This document shows, in pieces, positions 1-7,450 of a DNA stretch of 64,000 bases. The translations under genes were made by a program, and so were the position numbers. The notes under the pieces were generated by a model. The model saw nothing but the letters and a program-made list of their open reading frames with translations, had not been told where the DNA came from and made no database searches. Within the stretch, counting starts at the first letter, position 1; each line of letters opens with the position of its first letter. Source of the stretch: JAKZVK01 sp965237575. GTDB taxonomy: Bacteria; Acidobacteriota; Terriglobia; Bryobacterales; UBA6623. Where the stretch lies: assembly GCA_965237575.1 (NCBI GenBank), contig CBDEGI010000004.1, positions 496,001-560,000 of the forward strand. Reading direction: 5' to 3'.

Positions 1-359
1 CGATCGTCGTAGCGCTGGCCAACGTACGTGTCGGCGCTTTCTCGAACGACGACGCCTGGCTCGATCAATTGTTGGCGTCGTCCGAGGCGGCCGGCGAAAA
101 GATGTGGCCCATGCCGATGGACGAGGAGTACAAGGAGCAACTCAAGAGCCTCATCGCCGATCTGCCCAACATCGGTACCCGCTATGGCGGCTCTATCACA
201 GCCGCCCTGTTCCTACAGGAATTCGCCGACCCCATCCCGTGGGTCCACCTCGACATTGCGGGCACGGCCTGGATCGACGAAGCCAAGCCCGACATGCCCA
301 AAGGCCCCAGCGGTGTGGGCGTACGTACCTTCGTCCATCTTGCCATGGGCATGCGCTGA
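1..359 (+). CDS. pepA: Leucyl aminopeptidase (M17 family), C-terminal part
   Basis: Only the last ~118 codons are present; the gene begins before the window and is open from base 3. The visible part reads ALANVRVGAFSNDDAW, then GGSITAALFLQEF, HLDIAGTAW and PKGPSGVGVRT, which is the conserved C-terminal signature of M17 leucyl aminopeptidases. Family knowledge: these are cytosolic hexameric di-zinc enzymes that release N-terminal residues from peptides. The metal-binding NTDAEGR motif lies upstream of the window and cannot be checked. It ends at TGA 357-359, directly before a dispersed repeat. Confidence 0.93.
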   Translation, partial: IVVALANVRVGAFSNDDAWLDQLLASSEAAGEKMWPMPMDEEYKEQLKSLIADLPNIGTRYGGSITAALFLQEFADPIPWVHLDIAGTAWIDEAKPDMPKGPSGVGVRTFVHLAMGMR

Positions 360-360
360 G

Positions 361-399
361 AACCGAGCCGTGACCGTAAGGGAGCGGTCCGGCACGGAC
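361..399 (+). repeat. Dispersed repeat, GAGCCGT family, copy 1
   Basis: The core CCGAGCCGTGACCGTAAGGG, continuing into GAGCGGTCCGGCAC, recurs at 30076-30110 on the same strand and at 63974-64000 on the opposite strand. All three copies sit in intergenic DNA. Nothing coding is recognised in the rest of 400-601. Confidence 0.75.
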
Positions 400-601
400 C
401 CTGGCGCCACCCGGGAGCCTCTAGCCTACAGCTAGCATCAGCCTCGGGGCCTCACTCCAAGCCGCACCCCGTCGCTGTTCAGATTCTCCTAAGATGAACC
501 TCCTAACAACTCTCCTCCGTCGCGCCAACTCGCCTCGCACACCCGCATCCCGTTGAGAGGTTTGCCCGGTTGCCGAAAACCAGGGAACCCCTCTATGGTG
601 A

Positions 602-2749
602 ATGAGACCTCCTGATCTGCGTGTTCTCGGGCCGCGGTCGCCTTCCTTCCTGATGCTCCGCCTCTGCCTGACCATCTTCCTCAGCGCGTTTCTGCTGTTT
701 CAGGTGCAGCCCCTCATTGGACGCTACATCCTGCCGTGGTTCGGTGGCGGCCCCGCGGTCTGGACGGCTTGCATGCTCTTCTTTCAGCTCCTGCTGCTGG
801 TGGGCTACGCCTACGCCCACCTGATCAGCAGCAGACTAGGTCAGCGAACCCAGGCTTGGCTGCACATGGCCCTACTGGCGGCGTCGCTCTGGTTCCTCCC
901 GATCGAGCCCGACGCATCCGTCTGGAAGCCGCTGGCGCCGGATGAGCCGACCGGCTACATTCTCGCGCTCTTGTTGGCCACCGTCGGCATGCCGTACGTA
1001 TTGCTCTCGTCCACGGCACCGCTTATCCAGCGTTGGTTCAGTCTCACCTATCCGGGGCAATCCCCCTACCGGCTGTACGCTCTCTCGAATGCCGGCTCGT
1101 TGCTCGCTCTTCTCACCTACCCTTTCGTGATGGAACCGAGCCTGACGCTTGGCGCGCAAGTCGATGTGTGGTCGGTGGCGTTCGCCGTGTTCGCGATCTT
1201 ATGCGCCTGGAGCGCCGTGCGTTTCGCGCGGCTGCCCGCGCCCGCAACGCCCCATGCCGCCACCGGAGATATGGGTGGCTCCGACCCCAAGCCCGCCGTG
1301 CCGACCATCCTGCTCTGGCTGGGACTGGCGGCCATGGGCTCGGTCATGCTCCTGGCGACGACGAACCAGATGTGCCAGGAGGTCGCGGTCATCCCCTTTC
1401 TCTGGGTGCTGCCGCTGTCGCTCTATCTGCTGACGTTCATCATCAGCTTCGAACACGAGCGCTGGTACCGCCGCCGGCCCACCGGGTTGCTGCTAGCAGC
1501 CTCATCGGTGGCCGCGGTCATCGTCCTGGCGGGCGGAGCGTTCATCCCGCTGTGGATTCAGATCATCGTGCACTCGGTCACCGTTTTTGCCTGCTGCCTG
1601 TCGTGCCACGGTGAGTTGGCCAGGGCCAAGCCGGACCCACGCCACCTCACCCTGTTCTACTTGGCCGTCGCCGGCGGTGGCGCCCTCGGAGGAACATTCG
1701 TCGCCCTTGCCGCGCCACGCTTGTTCGCCGGCTACTGGGAATACCATCTGGGCCTAGCCGGCTGTGTGCTGTTGGTGCTGATCGCTTGGTACCGCGACGG
1801 CGTTGGGGCGAGGCTGTTCCGCCGGCCCCGGGACCTGTGGGCCCGCGTGGGCGTGGTCTACGCCCTGCTGGTGCTGACGCTGCTCTACCAGACGCATCGC
1901 CACACGAGCAATGCGCTGGCAGTCTCACGCAACTTCTACGGTGTTCTGCGTGTTGACGAACGAGTTGACCTCGGGGGCCCGAAGCTCACCCTCACGCACG
2001 GTCGCATCGTGCACGGGTATCAATACCAAGATCCCCCAAAGCGTCTTTGGCCCACCGCCTACTACGGACCCGACAGCGGCGTCGGCCTCACCCTCACCCA
2101 TCACCCGAATCGTAAAACAGGCAACCCTCACGGCACGGGCCTGCGTGTCGGCATCGTCGGCCTCGGCGCCGGCACGATCGCCGCCTACGGCCAGGCCAAC
2201 GATTACTTCCGTTTTTATGAAATCGACCCCGACGTGCTCGACTACTCCGACGAATACTTCACCTACCGCAGCGCGTCGGCGGCCCGCCTCGACGTAGTCC
2301 TCGGAGACGCCCGCATCCGCATGGAGCGGGAGATCGCCGACGGCTCGCCGCGGCGACTCGACGTCCTTGCCGTGGACGCGTTCAGCAGCGACGCCATCCC
2401 GATTCACTTGATTACGCGCGAAGCTGCCGCGTTGTACTGGAAGCACCTCAAAGACGACGGCGTGCTGCTGTTCCACATCTCCAATCGCTCCCTCGACCTG
2501 GCCCCGATCACCCGCGCCCTCGCAGAAGATTGCGACTGCGAAGCCATCCGCATCCACTCCGCCAAGGACGAAGCCCGCGGCGTCAGCAAAGCCACCTGGG
2601 TCGCGCTGACCCGCAACCAAGACTTCCTAGCGACCGAGGCAATTCGCAACGCCGCCGCCCCCTGGAACGACGACGACCGCCCGCCGCTGCTCTGGACCGA
2701 CGATTACGCCGCCCTGTGGCAAGTCCTCAAGTTCAACCGGGACGATTGA
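602..2749 (+). CDS. Fused membrane protein with spermidine-synthase-like domain
   Basis: The first ~430 residues form many hydrophobic segments, beginning LCLTIFLSAFLLFQVQPLIG and including the WFGGGPAVWTACMLFFQ stretch typical of fused MFS/spermidine synthase proteins. The C-terminal ~250 residues are a Rossmann methyltransferase-like domain: the nucleotide-binding loop GIVGLGAGTIAAYG lies near residue 520, followed by EIDPDV and DVLAVDAFSSDAIPIHL, as in aminopropyltransferases. Real aminopropyltransferase activity is not established for this fused family. The start is uncertain: ATG 602 is annotated, but ATG 653 (MLRLCLTIF) would begin right at the first membrane segment. The gene converges on the creatininase gene. 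Confidence 0.85.
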   Translation: MRPPDLRVLGPRSPSFLMLRLCLTIFLSAFLLFQVQPLIGRYILPWFGGGPAVWTACMLFFQLLLLVGYAYAHLISSRLGQRTQAWLHMALLAASLWFLPIEPDASVWKPLAPDEPTGYILALLLATVGMPYVLLSSTAPLIQRWFSLTYPGQSPYRLYALSNAGSLLALLTYPFVMEPSLTLGAQVDVWSVAFAVFAILCAWSAVRFARLPAPATPHAATGDMGGSDPKPAVPTILLWLGLAAMGSVMLLATTNQMCQEVAVIPFLWVLPLSLYLLTFIISFEHERWYRRRPTGLLLAASSVAAVIVLAGGAFIPLWIQIIVHSVTVFACCLSCHGELARAKPDPRHLTLFYLAVAGGGALGGTFVALAAPRLFAGYWEYHLGLAGCVLLVLIAWYRDGVGARLFRRPRDLWARVGVVYALLVLTLLYQTHRHTSNALAVSRNFYGVLRVDERVDLGGPKLTLTHGRIVHGYQYQDPPKRLWPTAYYGPDSGVGLTLTHHPNRKTGNPHGTGLRVGIVGLGAGTIAAYGQANDYFRFYEIDPDVLDYSDEYFTYRSASAARLDVVLGDARIRMEREIADGSPRRLDVLAVDAFSSDAIPIHLITREAAALYWKHLKDDGVLLFHISNRSLDLAPITRALAEDCDCEAIRIHSAKDEARGVSKATWVALTRNQDFLATEAIRNAAAPWNDDDRPPLLWTDDYAALWQVLKFNRDD

Positions 2750-2770
2750 TCGCGGCGTGCCGTAAGCCTC

Positions 2771-2887
2771 CACCTCCAGGCTTGCCGAGGACCGATTCCT
2801 CGGTTCTCAGGTCCGCTACCAAAGGGAATGCTCGGTCGCTTGCCATCCTGAGTCCCGAAGAATCGAGACTCGGCAAGCCTGGAGGTG
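2771..2887. terminator. 19-bp inverted repeat between convergent genes
   Basis: CACCTCCAGGCTTGCCGAG (2771-2789) is exactly complementary to CTCGGCAAGCCTGGAGGTG (2869-2887). The ~80-nt loop holds a second palindrome (2789-2814) related to the one at 58198-58223. It lies between the 3' ends of two converging genes, so a bidirectional transcription stop is possible, but there is no T-run. It could equally be a small dispersed element. Confidence 0.5.
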
Positions 2888-2932
2888 TACGCCACGTGCG
2901 CTGAGACTTCGCCCGCTTGGGTCCCCATCCCA

Positions 2933-3898
2933 CTAATAAAGCGTCGGCAACACAGCGGCATCGCTGCCAAACTCCGTGTAATGCAACACCCGTGTCGAAT
3001 GAAACTCACGCACCATGGCCGTCAGCCGCTCGACCGCCAACTTGAAAATCCTCTCCCCCTTCTCGGGCGTCGCGGCGAACGGGTCGCCCGACGTACCGTT
3101 GGCGCTTTCGCGGCGGCGCTCGGGCGTATGAGCGTATTTCTTTACCGCCGGGCTGTACGGCCAGCGCGTCTGCCCCGCTTCGCGCCGGTCCATCAGCACC
3201 AAGTGCGGCCGCAGATACATCTGGAACGCCGTCTCCCACTCCCCTCCATGTCCCGGCCCGCGGCCGTCCGCCGTTGACCAGTCGCGCATCTCCTGCTGCA
3301 CCAAACTCCAGTAGGGAAAGCTGAGCGTCATGATGTCCTCCTGCGCCAGCTTGTTGGCAATCGCCGTGACCGGCGCGACGTTGCCCCCGTGTCCGTTCAT
3401 CAAGACGATGCGGTCAAAGCCGTTCGCCTTGATGCTGCGGCAGACGTCGCACACCACGTCAATGAACGTTTCAAGCCGCACGGTGATCGTGCCGTAGCCG
3501 CCCATGTTGTAATGCGTAAAGCCGGTCCACACCGGCGGACCGACGATGACGGGGAAGTCGTCGATGTGCTCGGCGGTCTCGACGGCGATGTGATACGGAA
3601 TGCTGATGTCCATGTCGACCGGACAGTGCGGGCCGTGCTGTTCGAGCGAGCCGATCGGCAGGATCACGACGGGGTCGTTCTTCAGCGCATCGGGGAATTC
3701 GCTGCGGGCCATCTCGTTCCACAGCACTTTTCGTTTCAGCGGACGCGAGGCGGGCCACTCCCCTGCTCTCACGCTGTCGGCCTCGACGCCTCCGGGCGCC
3801 TGGGCGGCCTGTGTGTTTTGAGCGGCCACCGCCCCTGCGGCCGCCGCGGCGGTCGACGTCTTCATGAAATCCCGTCGGGATGAGTTCTGGTCAGGCAT
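2933..3898 (-). CDS. Creatininase-family amidohydrolase, Tat-exported
   Basis: The protein starts MPDQNSSRRDFMKTS and runs into an alanine-rich segment, a twin-arginine signal. The mature part has ILPIGSLEQHGPHCPVDMD (EQHGPH at ~86-91), NGHGGNVAPV and HGGEWET, the metal-ligand motifs of the creatininase fold. Family members hydrolyse creatinine or act on cyclic or N-formyl amides; the substrate here is unknown. ATG 3898 is chosen because AAGGAGG sits just upstream on the minus strand. An in-frame start at 3949 would add 17 residues before the signal peptide. Confidence 0.88.
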   Translation of the reverse strand: MPDQNSSRRDFMKTSTAAAAAGAVAAQNTQAAQAPGGVEADSVRAGEWPASRPLKRKVLWNEMARSEFPDALKNDPVVILPIGSLEQHGPHCPVDMDISIPYHIAVETAEHIDDFPVIVGPPVWTGFTHYNMGGYGTITVRLETFIDVVCDVCRSIKANGFDRIVLMNGHGGNVAPVTAIANKLAQEDIMTLSFPYWSLVQQEMRDWSTADGRGPGHGGEWETAFQMYLRPHLVLMDRREAGQTRWPYSPAVKKYAHTPERRRESANGTSGDPFAATPEKGERIFKLAVERLTAMVREFHSTRVLHYTEFGSDAAVLPTLY

Positions 3899-3984
3899 CT
3901 TGCCTCCTTTACGCTGACCATTCTGAGGGGCGGGCATGCCGGGGGTCAATGTGCTGCCCCGGGCGTTTCAGCTTGGGATTGGTT

Positions 3985-4081
3985 CATCCGCGGATTTCAC
4001 AGATTCACACAGATTCTCTTGAGCGTGTATCGGTGTGAGCCTCGTCTTTCGTCTGCGTGAATCCGCGCAATCTGTGGATCC
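3985..4081. repeat. GxxExxY-associated hairpin repeat, copy A
   Basis: The left arm begins ATCCGCGGATTTCACAGATT and the right arm ends GCGCAATCTGTGGAT. The arms are imperfect inverted complements differing mainly by A/G transitions, around a ~40-nt centre. It is the most divergent of four copies (others at 4671, 5111 and 5362). Such repeats are commonly seen beside GxxExxY genes. Confidence 0.8.
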
Positions 4082-4370
4082 ATTGGTGGTGTGAAGATGA
4101 ACCGTGATCGGTTGAACGATCTGGCACTCTGGGAATCTTGACTCTGCTGCTGTCATCCTCCGATTTCTAACGTAACACCCTGTTGGATGGGATTCGACCG
4201 GCGGAGATCGGCAACTGACTGAAAGGAAACGGTATAAAGTTCTGGAAAATCTGTGACTCGATTTTAGTTCATGGCGAAATAGCGAGACGGAGTGCCAGCG
4301 GGGGTGCCACCAGCACAAGGCCGACGTGCCCATGAGGGATTCTGAATCCCTCGTTGCGGCCATGGGCGGC

Positions 4371-4448
4371 GATCGGGTCGCGTACCGGGGATTGCGCCCC
4401 GGCACCCTCCCACACCACCGGACGTACGGTTTTCCGTATCCGGCGGTT
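4371..4448 (-). mobile_element. Group II intron remnant: domains V and VI
   Basis: On the minus strand 4448-4411 folds into a domain V hairpin: CCGCCGGATACGG, loop AAAA, CCGTACGTCCGGTGG. Pairing leaves a two-nucleotide CG bulge on the 3' side and a CGC/GTG triad (with a G.T wobble) at the base, both hallmarks of the catalytic domain V; a CGC triad is typical of group IIC introns. Domain VI follows (CCGGGG, loop, CCCCGG), then the 3' end near GACCCGATC. No reverse transcriptase or 5' domains are present, so this is a 5'-truncated relic. A perfect hairpin (GAGGGATTC, T, GAATCCCTC) lies at 4334-4352, just past the 3' end. Confidence 0.65.
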
Positions 4449-4553
4449 GGACCCAGCGGCTGTACCTACACGCCGCAAGACCGGCAGGCCGCCAACCATC
4501 GACCGCCTCCCGTACCTCGTGCATCGCTTTCTGTCGGGATGGACGCAACACTT

Positions 4554-4673
4554 GACGAAGTCGGCACGATACGCACTGCTCAGCGTATGGCCTTTATATA
4601 CGATCGAGAGGGCGACTTCGCGCTTGTGGACAATGCTGCTCGTGGCAAACTCGCACGCCAAAGACGAGTTCAT
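4554..4673 (-). pseudogene. GxxExxY protein, N-terminal fragment
   Basis: The minus strand encodes ACEFATSSIVHKREVALSIV and YKGHTLSSAYRADFV, the middle of a GxxExxY protein. It is ~90% identical in DNA to 4856-4964 of the second copy. Homology stops after ADFV, where unrelated sequence leads into the group II intron relic. Both ends of the gene are missing, and hairpin repeat B abuts its 5' side. This is a dead duplicate. Confidence 0.7.
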
Positions 4674-4766
4674 CCACGGATTTCACAGATTCACACAGAT
4701 TCTCTTCACTCTGTCGGGAGGCGTGTTTTACCCTTTCATCCGTGTGAATCCGTGCAATCTGTGGAT
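4671..4766. repeat. GxxExxY-associated hairpin repeat, copy B
   Basis: The left arm starts CATCCACGGATTTCACAGAT and the right arm ends CGTGCAATCTGTGGAT, separated by a centre containing TTCACTCTGTCGGGAGGCG. The same centre occurs in copy D. It sits between the two GxxExxY fragments. Confidence 0.85.
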
Positions 4767-5098
4767 CACTTGTTTGGCGTTAACAAGAACCGCTTGTATT
4801 CCAGGCTACGAGCACCAAAGTTGATCAGCAGCGCATTGGTCAGGCCCTCGTCGCAGACGAAGTCGGCGCGATACGCACTGCTCAGCGTATGGCCTTTATA
4901 TACGACCGGGAGGGCGACTTCGCGCTCGTGGACAATGCTTCGCGCGGCAAACTCGCACGCCAAGGCTTCTTGGTAAACGGGCTCCAGGAAGCCATGTCCG
5001 AGCACACGGCGTACTTCCATGGCGGCCCCGATCACCGCATACGTATCAGGATCATCCGCCGGGCTCACAGATTCGCGTAAATCGTCTTCACGGTTCAT
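4766..5098 (-). pseudogene. GxxExxY protein with internal deletion of the nuclease core
   Basis: The reading frame is open for 110 codons and starts MNREDDLRE. It carries VIGAAMEVRRVLGHGFLEPV, YQEALACEFAARSIVHEREV and YKGHTLSSAYRADFVC, then jumps to GLTNALLINFGARSLEYKRF. Complete family members have a further ~25 residues between these blocks, including an ELKA-type motif. With RADF this resembles the D...ExK core of PD-(D/E)xK nucleases. That segment is deleted in frame, so a catalytically inactive product is expected. GxxExxY proteins have no settled function. Confidence 0.75.
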
Positions 5099-5110
5099 GG
5101 TTTCGACTCA

Positions 5111-5200
5111 GCATGTTTCACAGCTTCACACAGATTTTCGTCATTCCGCCTGAGATTTGGGTTCGCCTTTCATCTGTGTGAATCCGTGTAATCTGTGGAT
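5111..5200. repeat. GxxExxY-associated hairpin repeat, copy C
   Basis: Arms are GCATGTTTCACAGCTTCACA and CGTGTAATCTGTGGAT, with a centre different from copies B and D. The 3' flank (CCTCTGTATCTTACTATCAG) is repeated with few changes after copy D, so the repeat moved or duplicated together with about 35 bp of flank. Confidence 0.8.
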
Positions 5201-5361
5201 GACCGCCTCTGTATCTTACTATCAGCTCCGGCCCAAAGGTCCACAGGTCTTTTCAACCGCGAAACGCGCTTGCTGACCAGGGTAATGTGGGAGTTACGGT
5301 GGCTGACCGCTTCGGCACCCTTCGGCCCCGTCCGGTTCGGCCCTTCGGACCCAGGACGAGT

Positions 5362-5459
5362 TCATCCACGGATTTCACAGCTTCACACAGATTCTCTTCA
5401 CTCTGTCTGGAGGCGTGTTTTGCCCTTTCATCTGTGTGAATCCGTGTAATCTGTGGATG
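5362..5459. repeat. GxxExxY-associated hairpin repeat, copy D
   Basis: It starts TCATCCACGGATTTCACAGC and ends CGTGTAATCTGTGGAT. The centre matches copy B (TTCACTCTGTCTGGAGGCG). It lies directly upstream of the ABC ATPase gene. Confidence 0.85.
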
Positions 5460-5517
5460 ACGCCCTCTGCATCCTACTATCAGCTCGGGGCGCACCGGTA
5501 CACCCCAAACTTCTACA

Positions 5518-6462
5518 ATGACGCGAACGATGCCTTCGGCGACAACTGGCACAACCGTGGTCGAGGTGGCGAACCTGCGCAAGACCTACGGGTCGACCGT
5601 GGCCGTCGACGACATCTCGTTTGACGTGCGCGAGGGCGAGATCTTCGGTCTGATCGGGCCCAACGGCGCGGGCAAGACCACGACCATGGAGTGCGTGGAA
5701 GGCATCCGCAAGGCGGACCGCGGCTCGATCTCGGTGCTGGGCCTCGATCCGTTGCGGAACGCGTACTCGTTGCAGAACCGCATCGGCGTCCAACTGCAAC
5801 AGGCGCAGCTCCAGAAGCGCATCAAGGTCTGGGAGGCGGTCGATCTGTGGTCGTCGCTCTATCCGCAGCGGGTCGACGGCGGCGCCTTGCTCGAGCAGCT
5901 CGGCCTCAGCGGCAAGCGCAACGCCTGGTTCATGAATCTCTCCGGTGGCCAGAAGCAGCGGCTGTTCATCGCCTTGGCGCTGATCAACGATCCGGAGCTG
6001 GTGTTCCTCGACGAGCTGACAACGGGGCTCGACCCGCAGGCTCGCCGCGCCATCTGGCGGCTCGTGACCGGCATCCGCGACCGCGGCAAGACGGTGTTTC
6101 TGACGACGCACCTGATGGAGGAAGCCGAGCGGCTGTGCGACCGGGTGGCGATCATCGAGTACGGCAGGGTCATCGAGATGGACAGCCCGTCCGCGTTGGT
6201 GAACAAGCACTGTCCGGAGAGGGCCGTCGTCGTGTCGAGCGAGCAACAGGGGGTGGGCGATCGCTTCGAGCGCATTCCGGGCGTGGCATCGATGAGCGCG
6301 AATGGATCAACGTATACCCTTCGAGGAAGCGGCGAAGATTTCGTGACGGACGTGATTCACTTTCTGTCCGAGGAGGGCTTGCGGGTCAGCGATTTTCGGA
6401 CCGTCATGCCGACGCTCGAGGACGTCTTCCTCAAGCTGACCGGCCATGGCATCAGGGATTAG
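5518..6462 (+). CDS. ABC transporter ATP-binding protein (DrrA-like)
   Basis: Single ATPase subunit of 314 residues. Walker A GPNGAGKTT is at 47-55, a Q-loop glutamine follows around 90-95, the signature LSGGQKQR is at 141-148 and Walker B LVFLDE is at 161-166, followed by an H-loop in FLTTHLMEE. The extra ~80 C-terminal residues resemble the DUF4162-type tail of DrrA/NodI export ATPases. It pairs with the ABC-2 permease 190 bp downstream to form an exporter, plausibly for a lipid or hydrophobic small molecule. A hairpin repeat separates the two genes. Confidence 0.9.
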   Translation: MTRTMPSATTGTTVVEVANLRKTYGSTVAVDDISFDVREGEIFGLIGPNGAGKTTTMECVEGIRKADRGSISVLGLDPLRNAYSLQNRIGVQLQQAQLQKRIKVWEAVDLWSSLYPQRVDGGALLEQLGLSGKRNAWFMNLSGGQKQRLFIALALINDPELVFLDELTTGLDPQARRAIWRLVTGIRDRGKTVFLTTHLMEEAERLCDRVAIIEYGRVIEMDSPSALVNKHCPERAVVVSSEQQGVGDRFERIPGVASMSANGSTYTLRGSGEDFVTDVIHFLSEEGLRVSDFRTVMPTLEDVFLKLTGHGIRD

Positions 6463-6509
6463 GAAGGTGCTGGACTGGCTTTTCGCCCCGAAGGGGCCGA
6501 CGGAAATAG

Positions 6510-6529
6510 CCCACGGCTTCAGCCGTGGG
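6510..6529. repeat. Palindrome CCCACGGCT-TC-AGCCGTGGG
   Basis: A perfect 9-bp stem with a two-base loop in the 190-bp gap between ABC ATPase and permease. It has no T-run. This type of palindrome is a common dispersed repeat in high-GC genomes; here it could stabilise the upstream mRNA or attenuate permease expression. Confidence 0.6.
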
Positions 6530-6653
6530 TATGCGGGAGTAGTGTGTTGAGCCCTGGCGGGGCGTAGAAAAGACTGTAGCGCGCATTTAGATCTGCGGGT
6601 TTGCGCGGAGGCGCGTGCTCGCCGACGGGGGCGAATGGAAACCAGGTAAACAG

Positions 6654-7400
6654 ATGCTACGCGGATTCTGGAAGCTGACTTGGGTGGAGATCAAGATATT
6701 CGTGCGCGAGCCGATGGGCGTAGTGGCCACGGTCGGCATCCCGGTGATCCTGTTCTTGCTGCTCGGCCGGGTCTTTAGTTTCCGCGCAGGCGCATCGAGC
6801 TTCGCGCCCGGGGCCCTCAGCGGGAAGCTTCCTGTTCTCGCCTCGATTCTGATGGCGCTGAGCGCGGTGACATCGCTGATCGCCATCATGTCGATCTACC
6901 GCGAAGGAGGGATTCTGAAGCGTCTGCGTGCCACCCCGCTGCGGCCGTGGACGATCTTGGGCGCCCACGTTGTGGTCAAGCTGACGTTCACCGGCGCGGC
7001 GCTGGTGTTGCTGGTGATGGCGGGCCGGCGCTTTTATCCGGCGGCGCTCGATGTCAATCTGGCCAGCTTCGCGCTGGCTCTGCTGCTGAGCACATTGAGC
7101 ATTCTCTCGGTCGGTTTCGTGGTGGCGAGCATAGTCCCGACGGCACGCTTCGCGCAGCCGATCGGAAGCGCCGTTTTCTACCCGATGCTAGCGATGTCGG
7201 GCCTCTTTTTCCAGCTCGATATGCTGTCGCCGCCGTGGCAATTCGCGACGAACCTGTTGCCGGTGACCCACGCCGTGTCGCTGCTCCAAGGGATTTGGGC
7301 CGGCGCTGGCTGGTGGGAGCACTGGCCCGAGATCGGCGCGCTGGCTCTGAACTTCGCTGTGTGCACGGCGGTGTCAGCGAAAGTGTTTCGCTGGGAGTGA
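6654..7400 (+). CDS. ABC-2 type transporter permease
   Basis: Starts MLRGFWKLTWVEIKIFVREPMG and contains about six membrane segments (VVATVGIPVILFLLLG, ASILMALSAVTSLIAIMS, TFTGAALVLLVMAG, ALALLLSTLSILSVGFVVAS, AVFYPMLAMSGLFF, IGALALNFAVCTAV). This is the ABC2 membrane fold found with DrrA-like ATPases. ATG 6654 is chosen because it begins at the conserved N-terminus. A GTG at 6615 would add 13 polar residues. It is the membrane partner of the ATPase at 5518-6462; the cargo is unknown. Confidence 0.87.
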   Translation: MLRGFWKLTWVEIKIFVREPMGVVATVGIPVILFLLLGRVFSFRAGASSFAPGALSGKLPVLASILMALSAVTSLIAIMSIYREGGILKRLRATPLRPWTILGAHVVVKLTFTGAALVLLVMAGRRFYPAALDVNLASFALALLLSTLSILSVGFVVASIVPTARFAQPIGSAVFYPMLAMSGLFFQLDMLSPPWQFATNLLPVTHAVSLLQGIWAGAGWWEHWPEIGALALNFAVCTAVSAKVFRWE

Positions 7401-7450
7401 AGGAAGATATGTCGACGCCAGGCCCCGCCGGACCACTCTAGGCACGAGCC

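Noticed and set aside
1925..2620. A long antisense reading frame (231 codons) opposite the spermidine-synthase-like gene
   Set aside because: It is the mirror of a strongly coding high-GC frame, shows no family similarity, and has no ribosome site; treated as a shadow.
3985..5459. Regularly repeated ~95-bp sequences that might be a CRISPR array
   Set aside because: The repeats are hairpins of unequal spacing separated by gene fragments, with no short conserved repeat/unique spacer pattern and no cas genes.
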